From: Sphingomonas glaciei
Lineage (GTDB): Bacteria; Pseudomonadota; Alphaproteobacteria; Sphingomonadales; Sphingomonadaceae
Direction of reading: 5' to 3'
NCBI RefSeq assembly: GCF_023380025.1
Contig: NZ_CP097253.1
Span: forward strand, 868,001-932,000
DNA: 64,000 nt
Numbering within the stretch: the stretch's first letter is position 1; each line of letters opens with the position of its first letter. Positions 55,442 to 64,000 of the stretch are shown here, piece after piece. The notes under the pieces are model-generated. The model was not told the origin of the DNA. It was given only the letters and a program-made list of their open reading frames with translations, and did no database searches. A program made the position numbers and the translations under genes.

Positions 55442-55885
55442 ATGACCGACGCCGACTTCATCGCCGCCGCCCGCGCCGCCGCGCTCAAGGCCTATGCCCC
55501 CTATTCCGGTTTCTCGGTCGGCTGCGCGATCCTCAGCACCGAGGGTGAACTGGTGACCGGAGCCAACATGGAAAACGCCTGCTACCGGCTTGGCCTCTGC
55601 GCCGAACAAAGCGCGCTCACCACCGCGCAGCACGCCTTCGGCCTGCAGCGCATCGCCCGCATCGCAGTGGCTGGGGGTGACGGCTCGGGCGAAGCGCTTG
55701 CCGGCGGTCAGAGAGTCACTCCCTGCGGCGGCTGCCGCCAGGCCCTGCTCGAAGCCAGCCACCTCGCCGGCCGCGACTTCGAGATCCTCTGCGCCAGCGG
55801 CGACGGCACCAGCGTCGAACGTCTCTCGCTTTCCGCGCTCATTCCCCATGGCTTCGGCCCGGCCAATCTGTCGGACGCCAGGTGA
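55442..55885 (+). CDS. cdd: Cytidine deaminase
   Basis: Cdd converts cytidine and deoxycytidine to uridine forms in nucleoside salvage. The 147-residue protein is the short homotetrameric kind: YSGFSVGCAIL, ENACYRLGLCAEQSAL with Cys-Ala-Glu, and TPCGGCRQALLE giving the two further zinc Cys. The C-terminal end SLSALIPHGFGPANL is typical. It is a monocistronic gene 98 bases from yhhQ on the other strand, and the next plus-strand gene is the RTX protein. Confidence 0.95.
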   Translation: MTDADFIAAARAAALKAYAPYSGFSVGCAILSTEGELVTGANMENACYRLGLCAEQSALTTAQHAFGLQRIARIAVAGGDGSGEALAGGQRVTPCGGCRQALLEASHLAGRDFEILCASGDGTSVERLSLSALIPHGFGPANLSDAR

Positions 55886-55997
55886 TATCAGTCCCCCGCA
55901 AGCGAGGTTGATCAATATTCTCAATCGGATGTGGCCATCGGGCAATTGCGCCAGATTTTCGCGCTGCTAGCTTCCCCCGGCCGGAAAGGAAGCGTGA

Positions 55998-58900
55998 ATG
56001 ATCTTCGACCAGCCAGGCGGCCAGTTTCGTAATACCGGCAAGATTAGCGAAGGCGCCTTCATCGCGGCGCCGGACTTCCTGCTGACCAACGCGGCCGGGA
56101 GCCAGATCGTCGGGGCCATGGGCACCGGCTGGTATGGAAGCGCCGACGCGATCACCTTCCAGTCAGAGGGGAGCACCCTGGTCAACGAAGCGCTGGGCGA
56201 GATCGGAGAACGCAATTCCTACGGCTTTTACCCTCAGATCCAGATCAACGGGTCCAGAGGCACCGACACTGTCATCAATGCCGGGATGATCTTCGGCGCA
56301 GTGGCCTTGGGCGAAGGCAATGATGTCTACATCGATCGAAATGGATCGGTCTACGCACCCGGCCTCGGCATCGGGCTTGGCGCGGGTGACGACAGCCTCT
56401 TGCTCGAAGGGCTTGCACGAAACGCCAATGGTCAAGTCATGCCGTCCGTTTTCGCCTACGGAGACGAGGGGTTCGACAGCGTCTTCGTCCGCACCGCGAA
56501 TGGAGGGAATGGTGAAGGTCTGCGCGGTTTCGAACGGCTCGTTCTCGAAACGGGGGGCAATCTTCAATATTTCAGCGACTTCCAAACGATCGAACTTGCC
56601 GCTCAGCCGGGCGCCTGGTTCAATCTCCTTCATTCGAGCAACCCATTGGTCGACCTTCAGCTGAGCGGGCAGCCAGTCTCGCTGTCCTGGTCGACCCTGC
56701 GATCGATCACGGGTAGTTCCGAGGGCGAGCGGGTCAGCCTTTCGAGCAGCGGCCTCTACCATGATTATTCGACCACCGTGTCAGGCGACATCAGGCTTGG
56801 GCAAGGCGACGACAACTTCACGATCCACGCCTTCTATGGCGGGAAGAACCCGACGATCGGCGGCGCTCTCGATGGCGGTGCCGGCTTCGACACGGTCGAG
56901 TTCATCATCGGCGACAATGGCTCAAGCGGAACCACCTTCACATTCGATTTTGGCCAGGCAACCGGGTTCGAATTTTTGGCAATCAATTCCTATTATAACT
57001 ACCTGGATTCGCTGGTCTCGCTCTCGAACCTGAGCGGATTCACATCGATCCTGGCTGGCGAGAGGACCAGGCTCACCCTTGTCAGCAGCCAGCTCTCGGG
57101 GACCGAATTGCGCGGCGCTGCCGGCGGTACGGTCACGCTTGAAAGCAGTGTGACCCTTGGCAGTTTCACGGCGTTTCGCACGGATCCGCCGACTTTTTCG
57201 TCGACTGCCGGCGATGCCGATTCGTCCCTGTCGATGACCTTCCTCAACCACGGCACGATCGAGGGCTCTGTCGTCTTTGCCGCGGGCAACGACATCTATG
57301 ACGGCAAGCTAGGGCAAGTCGGAGCCGTAGTGCGGGGCGGTGCGGGCGACGACCAACTGACGGGCGGCGCGGCAAGGGATCAGCTGCAAGGCGACTTCGG
57401 CTTCGACACGCTCCGGGGCAATGGCGGAAGCGATGTCCTGGACGGCGGTCCGGGCGACGACATCATCTATGGCGACGACGGCGACGACGTCCTGAATGGC
57501 GGCGATGGTACGGACGTCGTCTTCGGTGGTGCCGGCAATGATCAAATCGACAGCGGGATCGGGGGCGTGCCTGCCGGCTTCGGCGGGGAGCCGGCGCGGT
57601 TCGAACGCATCTTCGCGGAAGACGGCGATGACGTCGTCACCGTCAGCGGGGCGCAATCCGGGCGCTATGTCGAGGCCGAGGGCGGTGCCGGCATCGACAC
57701 CCTGATCGTCGATCACACGGAAGATCCGTTCTTTGCCTTCGCCTACCGGGGCTTCGAGAATCTCCACGTCGTCAATGCGCTCAATATCTCGAACGCCTCT
57801 GGCTATCAGTCGATTTCCATCGTCGACAGCAGGGTCAATTTCGCTTCGTCGATCAATCCGGCGGTCGACCTGACCCTGCAGAACCAGTTTCTTTCGATGT
57901 ATTTCTCCACCTTCCGCTCGGTAACCGGGGGAAGCGGCAGCGAGAATGTCTGGATCGGTCAATATTCCCGGATCATCGGCGATATAAATCTCGGCGATGG
58001 CGACGATCGCCTCGTGCTGGACGGCTTCGGGCCCGGCGACTTTCCGCAGATCTCGCGCGCCGATGGAGGAGCCGGGCGCGACCAGCTCGATGTCTGGTCG
58101 GCAAAGGACAAGTTCCTCTCGGTGGATTTCGCAACTGTTTCCGGGTTCGAGATCTTCGGCTTCAATTCGGAATATGGTGAGCGCAACGGAACGCTGACGG
58201 CGACCGGCCTCAGCGGCATTCAGGAATTCCGGGTCGGCACAGTTTCGACCCTGATATTGAGCAACAGCCAGCTGTCGGGCGCCGTGCTGACCGGCGCATT
58301 CGGCGGCGGCTATACTATTGAAGCCGGCGTCGTCGTCGGACGCTACGGCTTTCCAGCGATCGGGCCGTGGGACCGGTCGACCGACCTCGCGATCGCCAAC
58401 AGCAGTCTGTCCACCACCTTCCTCAATCGCGGCCTGGTGGAGGGCGATGTCGCCTTCTACACCGGCAACGACCTGTACGACGGCCGTAGCGGAACGCTGG
58501 GCGGGACGGTGTTCGGCAATGCCGGAAACGACATCCTGTTCGGCGGGTCCGGTAGCGAGCGGTTCGAAGGCGGGTTCGGGATCGATTTGCTGTCGGGCGG
58601 CGGGGGCAACGACCGGTTGACCGGCGGCGCCGGCGCCGACCTGTTCACGGGTACGCCCGCGGACTTCGCCGGCGACACGATCACCGATTTCTCCCCCGGC
58701 GATCGCATCGTCATCAAAGGCGTTTCGCTCGCTGGCCTTAACGTGTCGCGCATCGGCGATAGCCTCGTCTTTGCCGAAGGATCACTGATATTGAACAGCG
58801 TTTCGGGCACAGCGATTGTCGCCCGCGCAGCCGCAGAAGGAGGCGTTGAATTGACCCTGTCGAACTCATCAACCCAGTTCGCTTCACCAAGCGGAATCCT

Positions 58901-59897
58901 GGTGAGCAACTTTGCCGTCGGCGCCGGTGGCTGGTCGAGCCAGGATCGTTATCCGCGGCACATCGCCGACGTGAATGGCGACGGGTTCAGCGACATCGTG
59001 GGCTTCGGTCAGGCCGGGGTCGTGGTGTCGTTCGGCTCCGCCAGCGGCAGCTTCTCGGCCCCCGGCCTGGTGCTGGCCAATTTCGGCCAGTCGTCCGGCT
59101 GGAGCAGTGACAACCAGTTCCACCGTGAGCTTGCGGACCTCAACGGCGACGGCCGGGCGGACATCGTCGGCTTCGGCGTTGCCGGCACCCTCGTGTCCTT
59201 CGCACGGGCCGACGGCAGCTTTGGCGCTCCGGTCACCGCCACCGCCAATTTCGGCGCCAACCAGGGCTGGACCTCGCAGGACACCCACGCCCGCACGACC
59301 GGCGACGTCAATGGCGACGGCAAGGCCGACCTCATCGGCTTCGGTGCGGGCGGGACGCTGGTCGCGCTCGGCAACGGCGACGGTTCGTTCGGGACCGCGG
59401 CGTTGGTCCTGGCCAATTTCGGGGTACAGCAGGGCTGGACCAGCGACAATGCTTCCCACCGCACCGTTGCCGACGTGAACGGCGATGGGGCCGACGACAT
59501 CATCGGCTTTGGCAGCGCCGGTGTGCTGGTCGCCTTGGCCAGGGGCGATGGCACGTTCGGGGAAACCCAGCTGGTGCTTCTCGACTTCGGACGGGAACAG
59601 GGCTGGTCGAACCAGAACAGCTTCGCGCGCGACGTCGCGGACGTGAACGGTGACGGCAGGGCCGATATCGTCGGGTTCGGGATCAACGGCACCTATGTCG
59701 CTTACGGCGAAGCCAACGGCACCTTCACGCCCTCTCGCCTCGATCTCCTGAACTTCGGCGCGAACCAGGGCTGGACCAGCGACAACAGCTTCCATCGCGA
59801 ACTGGCCGACATCAACAATGATGGAGCAATCGATATCGTCGGCTTCGGCGCCGGGGGCGTGATCGCCGGCTATGGCCAGGGCCATTGGCTGTTGTGA
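55998..59897 (+). CDS. Large RTX-repeat and FG-GAP-repeat secreted protein
   Basis: The 1299-residue protein has no classical signal peptide. Two copies of a roughly 280-residue module (about 178-445 and 590-835) share the ending FLNHGTIEGSVVFAAGNDIYDG / FLNRGLVEGDVAFYTGNDLYDG. Each is followed by calcium-binding nonapeptides of the GGxGxDxL type: eight at about 446-528 and five at 838-884. Residues 970-1299 are six tandem FG-GAP/VCBS-like repeats of about 55 residues, each with a DVNGDGxADIVGFG calcium loop. RTX proteins are normally secreted by type I systems in a calcium-dependent way; no such system is in the window and the C-terminus carries no obvious signal. The start ATG has GGAAAGGAAG upstream. 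Confidence 0.9.
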   Translation: MIFDQPGGQFRNTGKISEGAFIAAPDFLLTNAAGSQIVGAMGTGWYGSADAITFQSEGSTLVNEALGEIGERNSYGFYPQIQINGSRGTDTVINAGMIFGAVALGEGNDVYIDRNGSVYAPGLGIGLGAGDDSLLLEGLARNANGQVMPSVFAYGDEGFDSVFVRTANGGNGEGLRGFERLVLETGGNLQYFSDFQTIELAAQPGAWFNLLHSSNPLVDLQLSGQPVSLSWSTLRSITGSSEGERVSLSSSGLYHDYSTTVSGDIRLGQGDDNFTIHAFYGGKNPTIGGALDGGAGFDTVEFIIGDNGSSGTTFTFDFGQATGFEFLAINSYYNYLDSLVSLSNLSGFTSILAGERTRLTLVSSQLSGTELRGAAGGTVTLESSVTLGSFTAFRTDPPTFSSTAGDADSSLSMTFLNHGTIEGSVVFAAGNDIYDGKLGQVGAVVRGGAGDDQLTGGAARDQLQGDFGFDTLRGNGGSDVLDGGPGDDIIYGDDGDDVLNGGDGTDVVFGGAGNDQIDSGIGGVPAGFGGEPARFERIFAEDGDDVVTVSGAQSGRYVEAEGGAGIDTLIVDHTEDPFFAFAYRGFENLHVVNALNISNASGYQSISIVDSRVNFASSINPAVDLTLQNQFLSMYFSTFRSVTGGSGSENVWIGQYSRIIGDINLGDGDDRLVLDGFGPGDFPQISRADGGAGRDQLDVWSAKDKFLSVDFATVSGFEIFGFNSEYGERNGTLTATGLSGIQEFRVGTVSTLILSNSQLSGAVLTGAFGGGYTIEAGVVVGRYGFPAIGPWDRSTDLAIANSSLSTTFLNRGLVEGDVAFYTGNDLYDGRSGTLGGTVFGNAGNDILFGGSGSERFEGGFGIDLLSGGGGNDRLTGGAGADLFTGTPADFAGDTITDFSPGDRIVIKGVSLAGLNVSRIGDSLVFAEGSLILNSVSGTAIVARAAAEGGVELTLSNSSTQFASPSGILVSNFAVGAGGWSSQDRYPRHIADVNGDGFSDIVGFGQAGVVVSFGSASGSFSAPGLVLANFGQSSGWSSDNQFHRELADLNGDGRADIVGFGVAGTLVSFARADGSFGAPVTATANFGANQGWTSQDTHARTTGDVNGDGKADLIGFGAGGTLVALGNGDGSFGTAALVLANFGVQQGWTSDNASHRTVADVNGDGADDIIGFGSAGVLVALARGDGTFGETQLVLLDFGREQGWSNQNSFARDVADVNGDGRADIVGFGINGTYVAYGEANGTFTPSRLDLLNFGANQGWTSDNSFHRELADINNDGAIDIVGFGAGGVIAGYGQGHWLL
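58905..59890 (+). repeat. Six tandem FG-GAP coding repeats of about 165 bases
   Basis: Within the RTX gene, six consecutive units of about 55-56 codons share NFGxxQGWTSxNxxHRxxADVNGDGxADIVGFGxxG. DNA-level identity between units is clear but partial, so they have diverged since duplication. The last unit is shorter and ends the protein. Confidence 0.9.
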
Positions 59898-60050
59898 CGT
59901 TCCTCATCATCGCGATCACCAGTGTCGCGCGATAGGTGGCCCCTTGCGGAGTGAGATTCCGCCCGCTTCACGGGCCGGATTGATCGATCACCGGCTTTGT
60001 TGCAGCCCTGCCCCGATGGAGGATTCAGGAATTCCGCGTAACTGGCTGGT

Positions 60051-61001
60051 TCAGGCCAGCTTGATCTCGCGCAGCCGCTCCAGCAGGTAATCGTGGCTGC
60101 TGATCGGCGGCCACTTGGGCTCCTCCCCTGCCGGGACGGTGCCGGGCAGCGCCTCAATGGTGAAGTCGGGCCGGAAGTGGAGGAAGAAGGGCATCGAATA
60201 ACGCGCATTGCTGGCGCGATCCGGTGCCGGGTTGACCACCCGGTGCGGGGTTGAGCGGAGCTTCCCGTTGGTCAGCCGCTGCAGCATGTCGCCGATGTTG
60301 ATCACCAGTTCGCCGGGCTTAGGCGAAACGGGGATCCAGCGTCCGTCGCGGGTCTTGAGTTCAAGGCCCGCTTCCTCGGCGCCGAGCAGCAAGGTGATGG
60401 TGTTGATGTCCTCATGCGCCCCGGCGCGGATATGCTCGCCAGTAGCTTCCTTCTGCGGCGGATAGTGCAGTAGGCGGAGGACCGAATTGCCGTCGCGGAC
60501 CGTGTCGGTGAAGTAATCCTCGTCTATCCCGAGATAGCGCGCGATAGCCTTCAGCACGGTAACGCCGGTGCGGTCGAAGGTGTCGTACAGCTCAAGGAAG
60601 GTCTCCTTGAACCCAGGCACTTCGGACGGCCACACATTGTCGGCCATCACGTCGCGAAAGCTGTGCCCCTCCGCCAGTTCGCGTCCGACGTGCCAGAATT
60701 CCTTGAGGTCGTGCGCCTTGGCGCCCTTGGCGGTCTCGATCCCGAACGGCGTGTAACCGCGCGCCCCGCCGCTGCCGAGCGCATATTTGCGCTTGGTTTC
60801 TTCCGGCAGCGCGAAGAACTCCTTCGCCTTCTGCTCGGCCCGGGCGATCAGGTCGTCGGGGATGCCGTGATCGGCGAGGACGGCGAAGCCATATTCCTCG
60901 AAGCTGCGGCCCAAATGCTGGGCGAAGGCGTCGCCGTCGGCGTCGGCCTCCTTGAGCGAAACGGAAGCGATGTTGTCGGCGGTGAGGGTGTCGGTCGTCA
61001 T
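60051..61001 (-). CDS. 2-oxoglutarate/Fe(II)-dependent oxygenase (isopenicillin N synthase-like)
   Basis: The 316-residue protein belongs to the DIOX-N/2OG-FeII oxygenase group: EEYGFAVLADHGIPDDL at the start, then the iron facial triad His196 and Asp198 (AGAHEDINTITLL) and His253 (STPHRVVNP), with Arg267 and Ser269 in RYSMPFF for the 2-oxoglutarate carboxylate. Relatives oxidise diverse small molecules; the substrate is not evident. Start ATG 61001 has GGCGAGG just upstream. It is the last gene of a run with a nucleoside transporter, LOG and adenosine kinase, 40 bases behind the transporter. Confidence 0.93.
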   Translation of the reverse strand: MTTDTLTADNIASVSLKEADADGDAFAQHLGRSFEEYGFAVLADHGIPDDLIARAEQKAKEFFALPEETKRKYALGSGGARGYTPFGIETAKGAKAHDLKEFWHVGRELAEGHSFRDVMADNVWPSEVPGFKETFLELYDTFDRTGVTVLKAIARYLGIDEDYFTDTVRDGNSVLRLLHYPPQKEATGEHIRAGAHEDINTITLLLGAEEAGLELKTRDGRWIPVSPKPGELVINIGDMLQRLTNGKLRSTPHRVVNPAPDRASNARYSMPFFLHFRPDFTIEALPGTVPAGEEPKWPPISSHDYLLERLREIKLA

Positions 61002-61041
61002 GACCTCGCCTCTACGCCGAAGCGACTGTTCCGCCAAGAGT

Positions 61042-62328
61042 TCAGGGCAGCATGATCCCCGCCAGCGCCGCACTCATCAGGTTGGCGAGGCTGCCCGCGA
61101 GCAGTGCCTTAAGACCGAGCCGCGCGATCACCGGACGCTGGTTGGGGGCAAGCCCGCCGGTCACCGCCATCTGGATCGCGATGGAGGAGAAATTAGCGAA
61201 TCCGCACAGCGCGAAGGTGACGATCGCCCGGCTGCGGTCGCTCAGCGCCGCCGCCGGTCCCGCCGCATCGCCCAGCGCGATGAAGGCAACGAATTCGTTG
61301 AGCACGATCTTGGTCCCGAACAGCCCGCCGGCGACACCCGCCTCGGCCCACGGCACGCCGATCAGGAACATGATCGGCTGGAACAGGTAGCCTACCAGTT
61401 GCTGGAAGCTCAGTCCCTCGAGCCCAAACCAGCCGCCGACGCCGCCCAGGATGCCGTTGGCGAGCGCAACCAGCGCTACGAATGCCAGCACCATCGCGCC
61501 GACCGCAACCGCCAGCTTGACGCCGGTCTGGGCGCCCTGCGCCGCGGCCATAATGATGTTGGCGGGCTTCTCGCCTTCTTCAAAGGTTTCGGCGATCTCG
61601 ACTGTCTCGGCCGGCGGCCCGGCTTCGGCCAGCGCTTCGCCGGTGGTCGGCGCGGGCACCGGCTCGATCGGGTCGGGCATCAGCAGCTTGGCCATCAGGA
61701 TACCGCCGGGCGCGCTCATGAAGGCGGCGGCGAGTAGAAACGGCAGATATTGCTCACCGAGCAGGCTGGCATAGGCGGCAAGGATGGTCCCGGCGACGCC
61801 CGCCATGCCGACCACCATCAGGGTGAACAGCTGCGGCGGGGTCAGGCTGGCGAGATAGGGACGGACGACCAGCGGGCTTTCCGACTGACCGACGAAGATA
61901 TTGGCAGCCGATCCGAGCGCCTCGACCCGGCCGATCCCCGTGATCCAGCCGATCGCGCCGCCGACCCAGCGCACGATCCGCTGCATGATCCCGAGGTAAT
62001 AGAGGATCGACACCAGCGCGGCGAAGAAGATGATCACCGGCAGCGCACCCAGCGCAAAGGTGTTCCACAGCGCCGGATTGGCTTCCTTCGGACCGAACAG
62101 GAACTTGGTGCCTTCGGCGGCATAGCCAAGGAGGTTGGACACGCCGCGGCTCATCCCCTCGATGCCCTGCCGGCCAACGCTGGTGTACAGGACCAGAAAC
62201 GCGATCGCGGCCTGGAACGCGAAGGCAGCGCCTACAACCCGCGGCCGGATGGCGCGCTTGTCGCTCGACAGGAGAAAGGCGACGAGCAGGATGGCGACGA
62301 CGCCAAGCAGGCCGAAGAACTGGTTCAT
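61042..62328 (-). CDS. Concentrative nucleoside transporter (NupC-type)
   Basis: The 428-residue protein is a CNT family symporter, driving nucleoside import by proton or sodium. CNT signatures are GGAIGWITGIGRVEALGSAANIFVGQSESPLVVRP and FMSAPGGILMAKLLMP, and NEFVAFIALGDAAG and FALCGFANFSSIAIQMAV near the C-terminus. Around ten hydrophobic segments are visible, with a Glu/Pro-rich cytoplasmic loop at about 210-250. It follows LOG by 27 bases, so substrate uptake and phosphorylation are encoded together. Confidence 0.95.
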   Translation of the reverse strand: MNQFFGLLGVVAILLVAFLLSSDKRAIRPRVVGAAFAFQAAIAFLVLYTSVGRQGIEGMSRGVSNLLGYAAEGTKFLFGPKEANPALWNTFALGALPVIIFFAALVSILYYLGIMQRIVRWVGGAIGWITGIGRVEALGSAANIFVGQSESPLVVRPYLASLTPPQLFTLMVVGMAGVAGTILAAYASLLGEQYLPFLLAAAFMSAPGGILMAKLLMPDPIEPVPAPTTGEALAEAGPPAETVEIAETFEEGEKPANIIMAAAQGAQTGVKLAVAVGAMVLAFVALVALANGILGGVGGWFGLEGLSFQQLVGYLFQPIMFLIGVPWAEAGVAGGLFGTKIVLNEFVAFIALGDAAGPAAALSDRSRAIVTFALCGFANFSSIAIQMAVTGGLAPNQRPVIARLGLKALLAGSLANLMSAALAGIMLP

Positions 62329-62355
62329 GTTGTAAGCTTCCCCGCCCCCCGGCGT

Positions 62356-62931
62356 TTACCAGACCATGCCTTGCGTAGCGTTTGCTGCAGCTTCGTCCAG
62401 CCTGTCGATGGCTTGCGCCGGCGTGTCGGCGACCAGCAACTGGGCCCGCCTTGCCGGCGACAGGAAGCCCGACGCCGAGACATGATCCATGAAGCTGTCG
62501 AGCCCGTTCCAGAAGCCGTTCACGTTGAGCAGGCAGAACGGCTTGGCGTGATAGCCGAGCGCGTTCCAGGTCCAGGCCTCGAACAGTTCGTCCAACGTGC
62601 CGATCCCGCCGGGCAGGCAGACGAACGCGTCGCACAGCTGGGTCATGCGCGCCTTGCGCTCGTGCATGCCGGCGACCTGATGCAATTCGGTCAGCCCCAG
62701 ATGCGCGACTTCCTTGTCGACCAACGCGGCGGGGATGACGCCATGCACCTCGCCGCCGGCCTCCAGCATGGTGTCGGCGATCAGGCCCATCAGGCCAAGC
62801 CGCCCACCACCGTAGACGAGGTCGATCTTGCGCGATGCCATTTCACGAACAAGGGCGACCGCTGCTTCGGCGAATACAGGATCGTTTCCTGGCGCGGACC
62901 CGCAATAAACGGCGATGCGGCGGATGGTCAC
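62356..62931 (-). CDS. LOG family phosphoribohydrolase
   Basis: The 191-residue LOG protein hydrolyses nucleoside 5'-monophosphates to base and ribose-5-phosphate; plant and some bacterial members act on cytokinin ribotides, others on AMP. Hallmarks are VYCGSAPGND at the start, YGGGRLGLMG, and the motif LPGGIGTLDELFEAWTW. The start is GTG at 62931, overlapping the adenosine kinase stop as GTGA. In this operon it would take the product of the kinase as substrate. Confidence 0.94.
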   Translation of the reverse strand: MTIRRIAVYCGSAPGNDPVFAEAAVALVREMASRKIDLVYGGGRLGLMGLIADTMLEAGGEVHGVIPAALVDKEVAHLGLTELHQVAGMHERKARMTQLCDAFVCLPGGIGTLDELFEAWTWNALGYHAKPFCLLNVNGFWNGLDSFMDHVSASGFLSPARRAQLLVADTPAQAIDRLDEAAANATQGMVW

Positions 62932-63938
62932 AGCTTCACCAGTTCGGCGAGGTCGGCGACCGGGCGCGCGCCGAAGTGGCTGATGATTTCCGCCGCGGCG
63001 ATCCCACCGGTCATCAGCTGCCGGTCGATCGGATGGCCCTTGCAGCGCGCGGCGAGGAAGCCGGCGGCGAACAGGTCGCCGGCGCCCGTAGTGTCGATCA
63101 CCTGCGGCACGGAAATGGCGGGAACTTCGGTCATGACGCCCTTCTCGAAGGCCAGCGCGCCGGCTGGGCCTCGGGTGAATACCAGCGTCCCGACCTGCGC
63201 CGACAACCGCTCGACCGCGTTGTCGAGATCGGCGGCGCCGGCCAGTTGCAGCGCCTCGCTCTCGTTGGCGAAGATGAGGTCGATCCCGCCGGCCGCGATG
63301 AGTTGCTGGAGCGGCTCCTTGCGGCCCGGAAGGCAGACGCTCTCCGACAGCGTGAAGGCGACCGTCTTCTCAGCCTCACGGGCGATGTCGATTGCCCGGA
63401 ACATCGCCTGACGCGACAGTTCGGGCCCGAATAGATAGCCTTCGAGGTAGAGGATCGCGGCCGCGCGCACCGCGGCTTCGTCGACCGCCTCACGCGGCAG
63501 GCAATGCGCCGCGCCCGGGCAGGTGTTCATGGTCCGCTCGCCATCGGGCGTGACGAGGATCAGGCACCGCCCGGTCGCCGGTCCGTCGGTCAGCGGCGGC
63601 GTGTCGAACCGTACGCCAAGCGCCCGCATGTCGTGGGTGAAAATGGTGCCGAGCTGGTCGTCGGCGACCTGTCCGACGAACGCGACGTCCGCTCCCATCG
63701 CCGCCGCGCCCGCCATCGAATTGGCCGCCGAGCCTCCGCTCATCTCGCGTGCCGATCCCATGGCATCGTACAGCGCCAGCGCTTGCGGCTCGTCGAGCAA
63801 TTGCATGGCGCCCCGCGGCAGGTCGAAGCGGGTCAGGAAGTCGTCGTCGCAGGTCGCGATGACGTCGACAAGCGCGTCGCCCATAGCGAGGATGTCAGTC
63901 GCATGGCGCGCGGGTGCCGGATTTTGGGAAAGGTCCAC
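62928..63938 (-). CDS. Adenosine kinase (PfkB family)
   Basis: The 336-residue protein is of the ribokinase/PfkB superfamily and most similar in outline to bacterial adenosine kinases: GDALVDVIA, SGGSAANSMAGAAAMG, and the anion-hole/catalytic motif DTTGAGDLFAAGFLAA. It phosphorylates adenosine or related nucleosides to the monophosphate. The start is uncertain: GTG 63938 gives the full frame but lacks a Shine-Dalgarno, and ATG 63884 is an alternative that would remove 18 residues before the first strand. The last 62 bases of the window upstream of it show nothing else. Confidence 0.9.
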   Translation of the reverse strand: MDLSQNPAPARHATDILAMGDALVDVIATCDDDFLTRFDLPRGAMQLLDEPQALALYDAMGSAREMSGGSAANSMAGAAAMGADVAFVGQVADDQLGTIFTHDMRALGVRFDTPPLTDGPATGRCLILVTPDGERTMNTCPGAAHCLPREAVDEAAVRAAAILYLEGYLFGPELSRQAMFRAIDIAREAEKTVAFTLSESVCLPGRKEPLQQLIAAGGIDLIFANESEALQLAGAADLDNAVERLSAQVGTLVFTRGPAGALAFEKGVMTEVPAISVPQVIDTTGAGDLFAAGFLAARCKGHPIDRQLMTGGIAAAEIISHFGARPVADLAELVKL

Positions 63939-64000
63939 GGAGGCGGGCGGTTAGGGGCGGGAACGGGCGGGGTCAACCTTCCCGCCCGGGCGCGACCACG

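Noticed and set aside
57331..57590. Regular short repeats that might be a CRISPR array
   Set aside because: They encode RTX nonapeptides within a long frame; no constant repeat plus unique spacer pattern exists.
59898..60050. Terminator between the RTX and oxygenase genes
   Set aside because: Only weak symmetries are present (TGATCGATCA and a 5-bp GCCCG/CGGGC stem) with no T-run; nothing convincing.
1..64000. tRNA, rRNA or insertion sequence elements
   Set aside because: I looked for T-loop-like GGTTCGAATCC patterns, ribosomal segments, transposase motifs and terminal repeats with target duplications and found none. A covariance search would be decisive.

Overview
This 64 kb window is a gene-dense, GC-rich chromosomal segment from an alphaproteobacterium, most probably a member of the Sphingomonadaceae. 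The basis is the style and order of the housekeeping genes (carA, yqeY-like, dnaG, rpoD; gatC-gatA-gatB; serB/miaA; thiD-DUF1272-glmM), the use of GTG and TTG starts, four-base ATGA/GTGA operon overlaps, and an acid-rich spacer in RpoD. That placement is recognition from memory; no search was run. There are no tRNA, rRNA, CRISPR, prophage or insertion sequence signals, and no gap between genes exceeds about 300 bases. A vinyl-reductase of bacteriochlorophyll synthesis (bciA) facing a BLUF blue-light sensor suggests an aerobic anoxygenic phototroph or a recent descendant of one.

Layout. 0-6.5 kb: fkbM-type methyltransferase and carA (minus), then yqeY-like, dnaG and rpoD (plus). 6.5-13.4 kb: signalling and light: a membrane GGDEF/EAL protein, bciA, a BLUF protein, and a 991-residue PAS-GGDEF-EAL-PilZ protein with a C-terminal domain resembling an inactivated tyrosine recombinase. 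13.6-21.2 kb: PafA-like phosphatase, gatCAB, a Tyr/Gly- then Arg/Asp-rich lipoprotein, and a DUF885 lipoprotein. 21.3-31.2 kb: DUF3089 hydrolase, ruvX, pyrB; a TPR-SPOR lipoprotein, RHH-like protein and orphan ParA; a Sel1-SPOR protein; serB, miaA, a reductoisomerase-like gene, and an outer-membrane barrel protein with a structured mRNA leader. 31.4-41.3 kb: purC, thioesterase, cation/proton antiporter, S9 peptidase, parC, a ThiD-VOC fusion, DUF1272, glmM. 41.3-49.3 kb: peptide transporter with two amidohydrolases and NnrU; nitroreductase, small GntR regulator, acyl-CoA dehydrogenase. 49.3-64 kb: Sua5, another GGDEF/EAL protein, exported methyltransferase-like protein, 5'-nucleotidase, queuosine precursor transporter, cytidine deaminase, a 1299-residue RTX/FG-GAP protein, a 2OG-Fe(II) oxygenase, and a nucleoside-handling operon (adenosine kinase, LOG, CNT transporter).

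How the genes work together. Three c-di-GMP proteins, a BLUF sensor, a PilZ module and a large RTX-type secreted protein point to light- or nutrient-responsive surface behaviour. Nucleotide and nucleoside genes are frequent (carA, pyrB, purC, cdd, 5'-nucleotidase, CNT, adenosine kinase, LOG). Secreted hydrolases, lipoproteins and the peptide transporter suit an oligotrophic scavenger. The most unusual items are the c-di-GMP/recombinase fusion, the three-way-junction leader that buries a ribosome binding site, and the amidohydrolase pair in which one member lacks the HxH metal motif.
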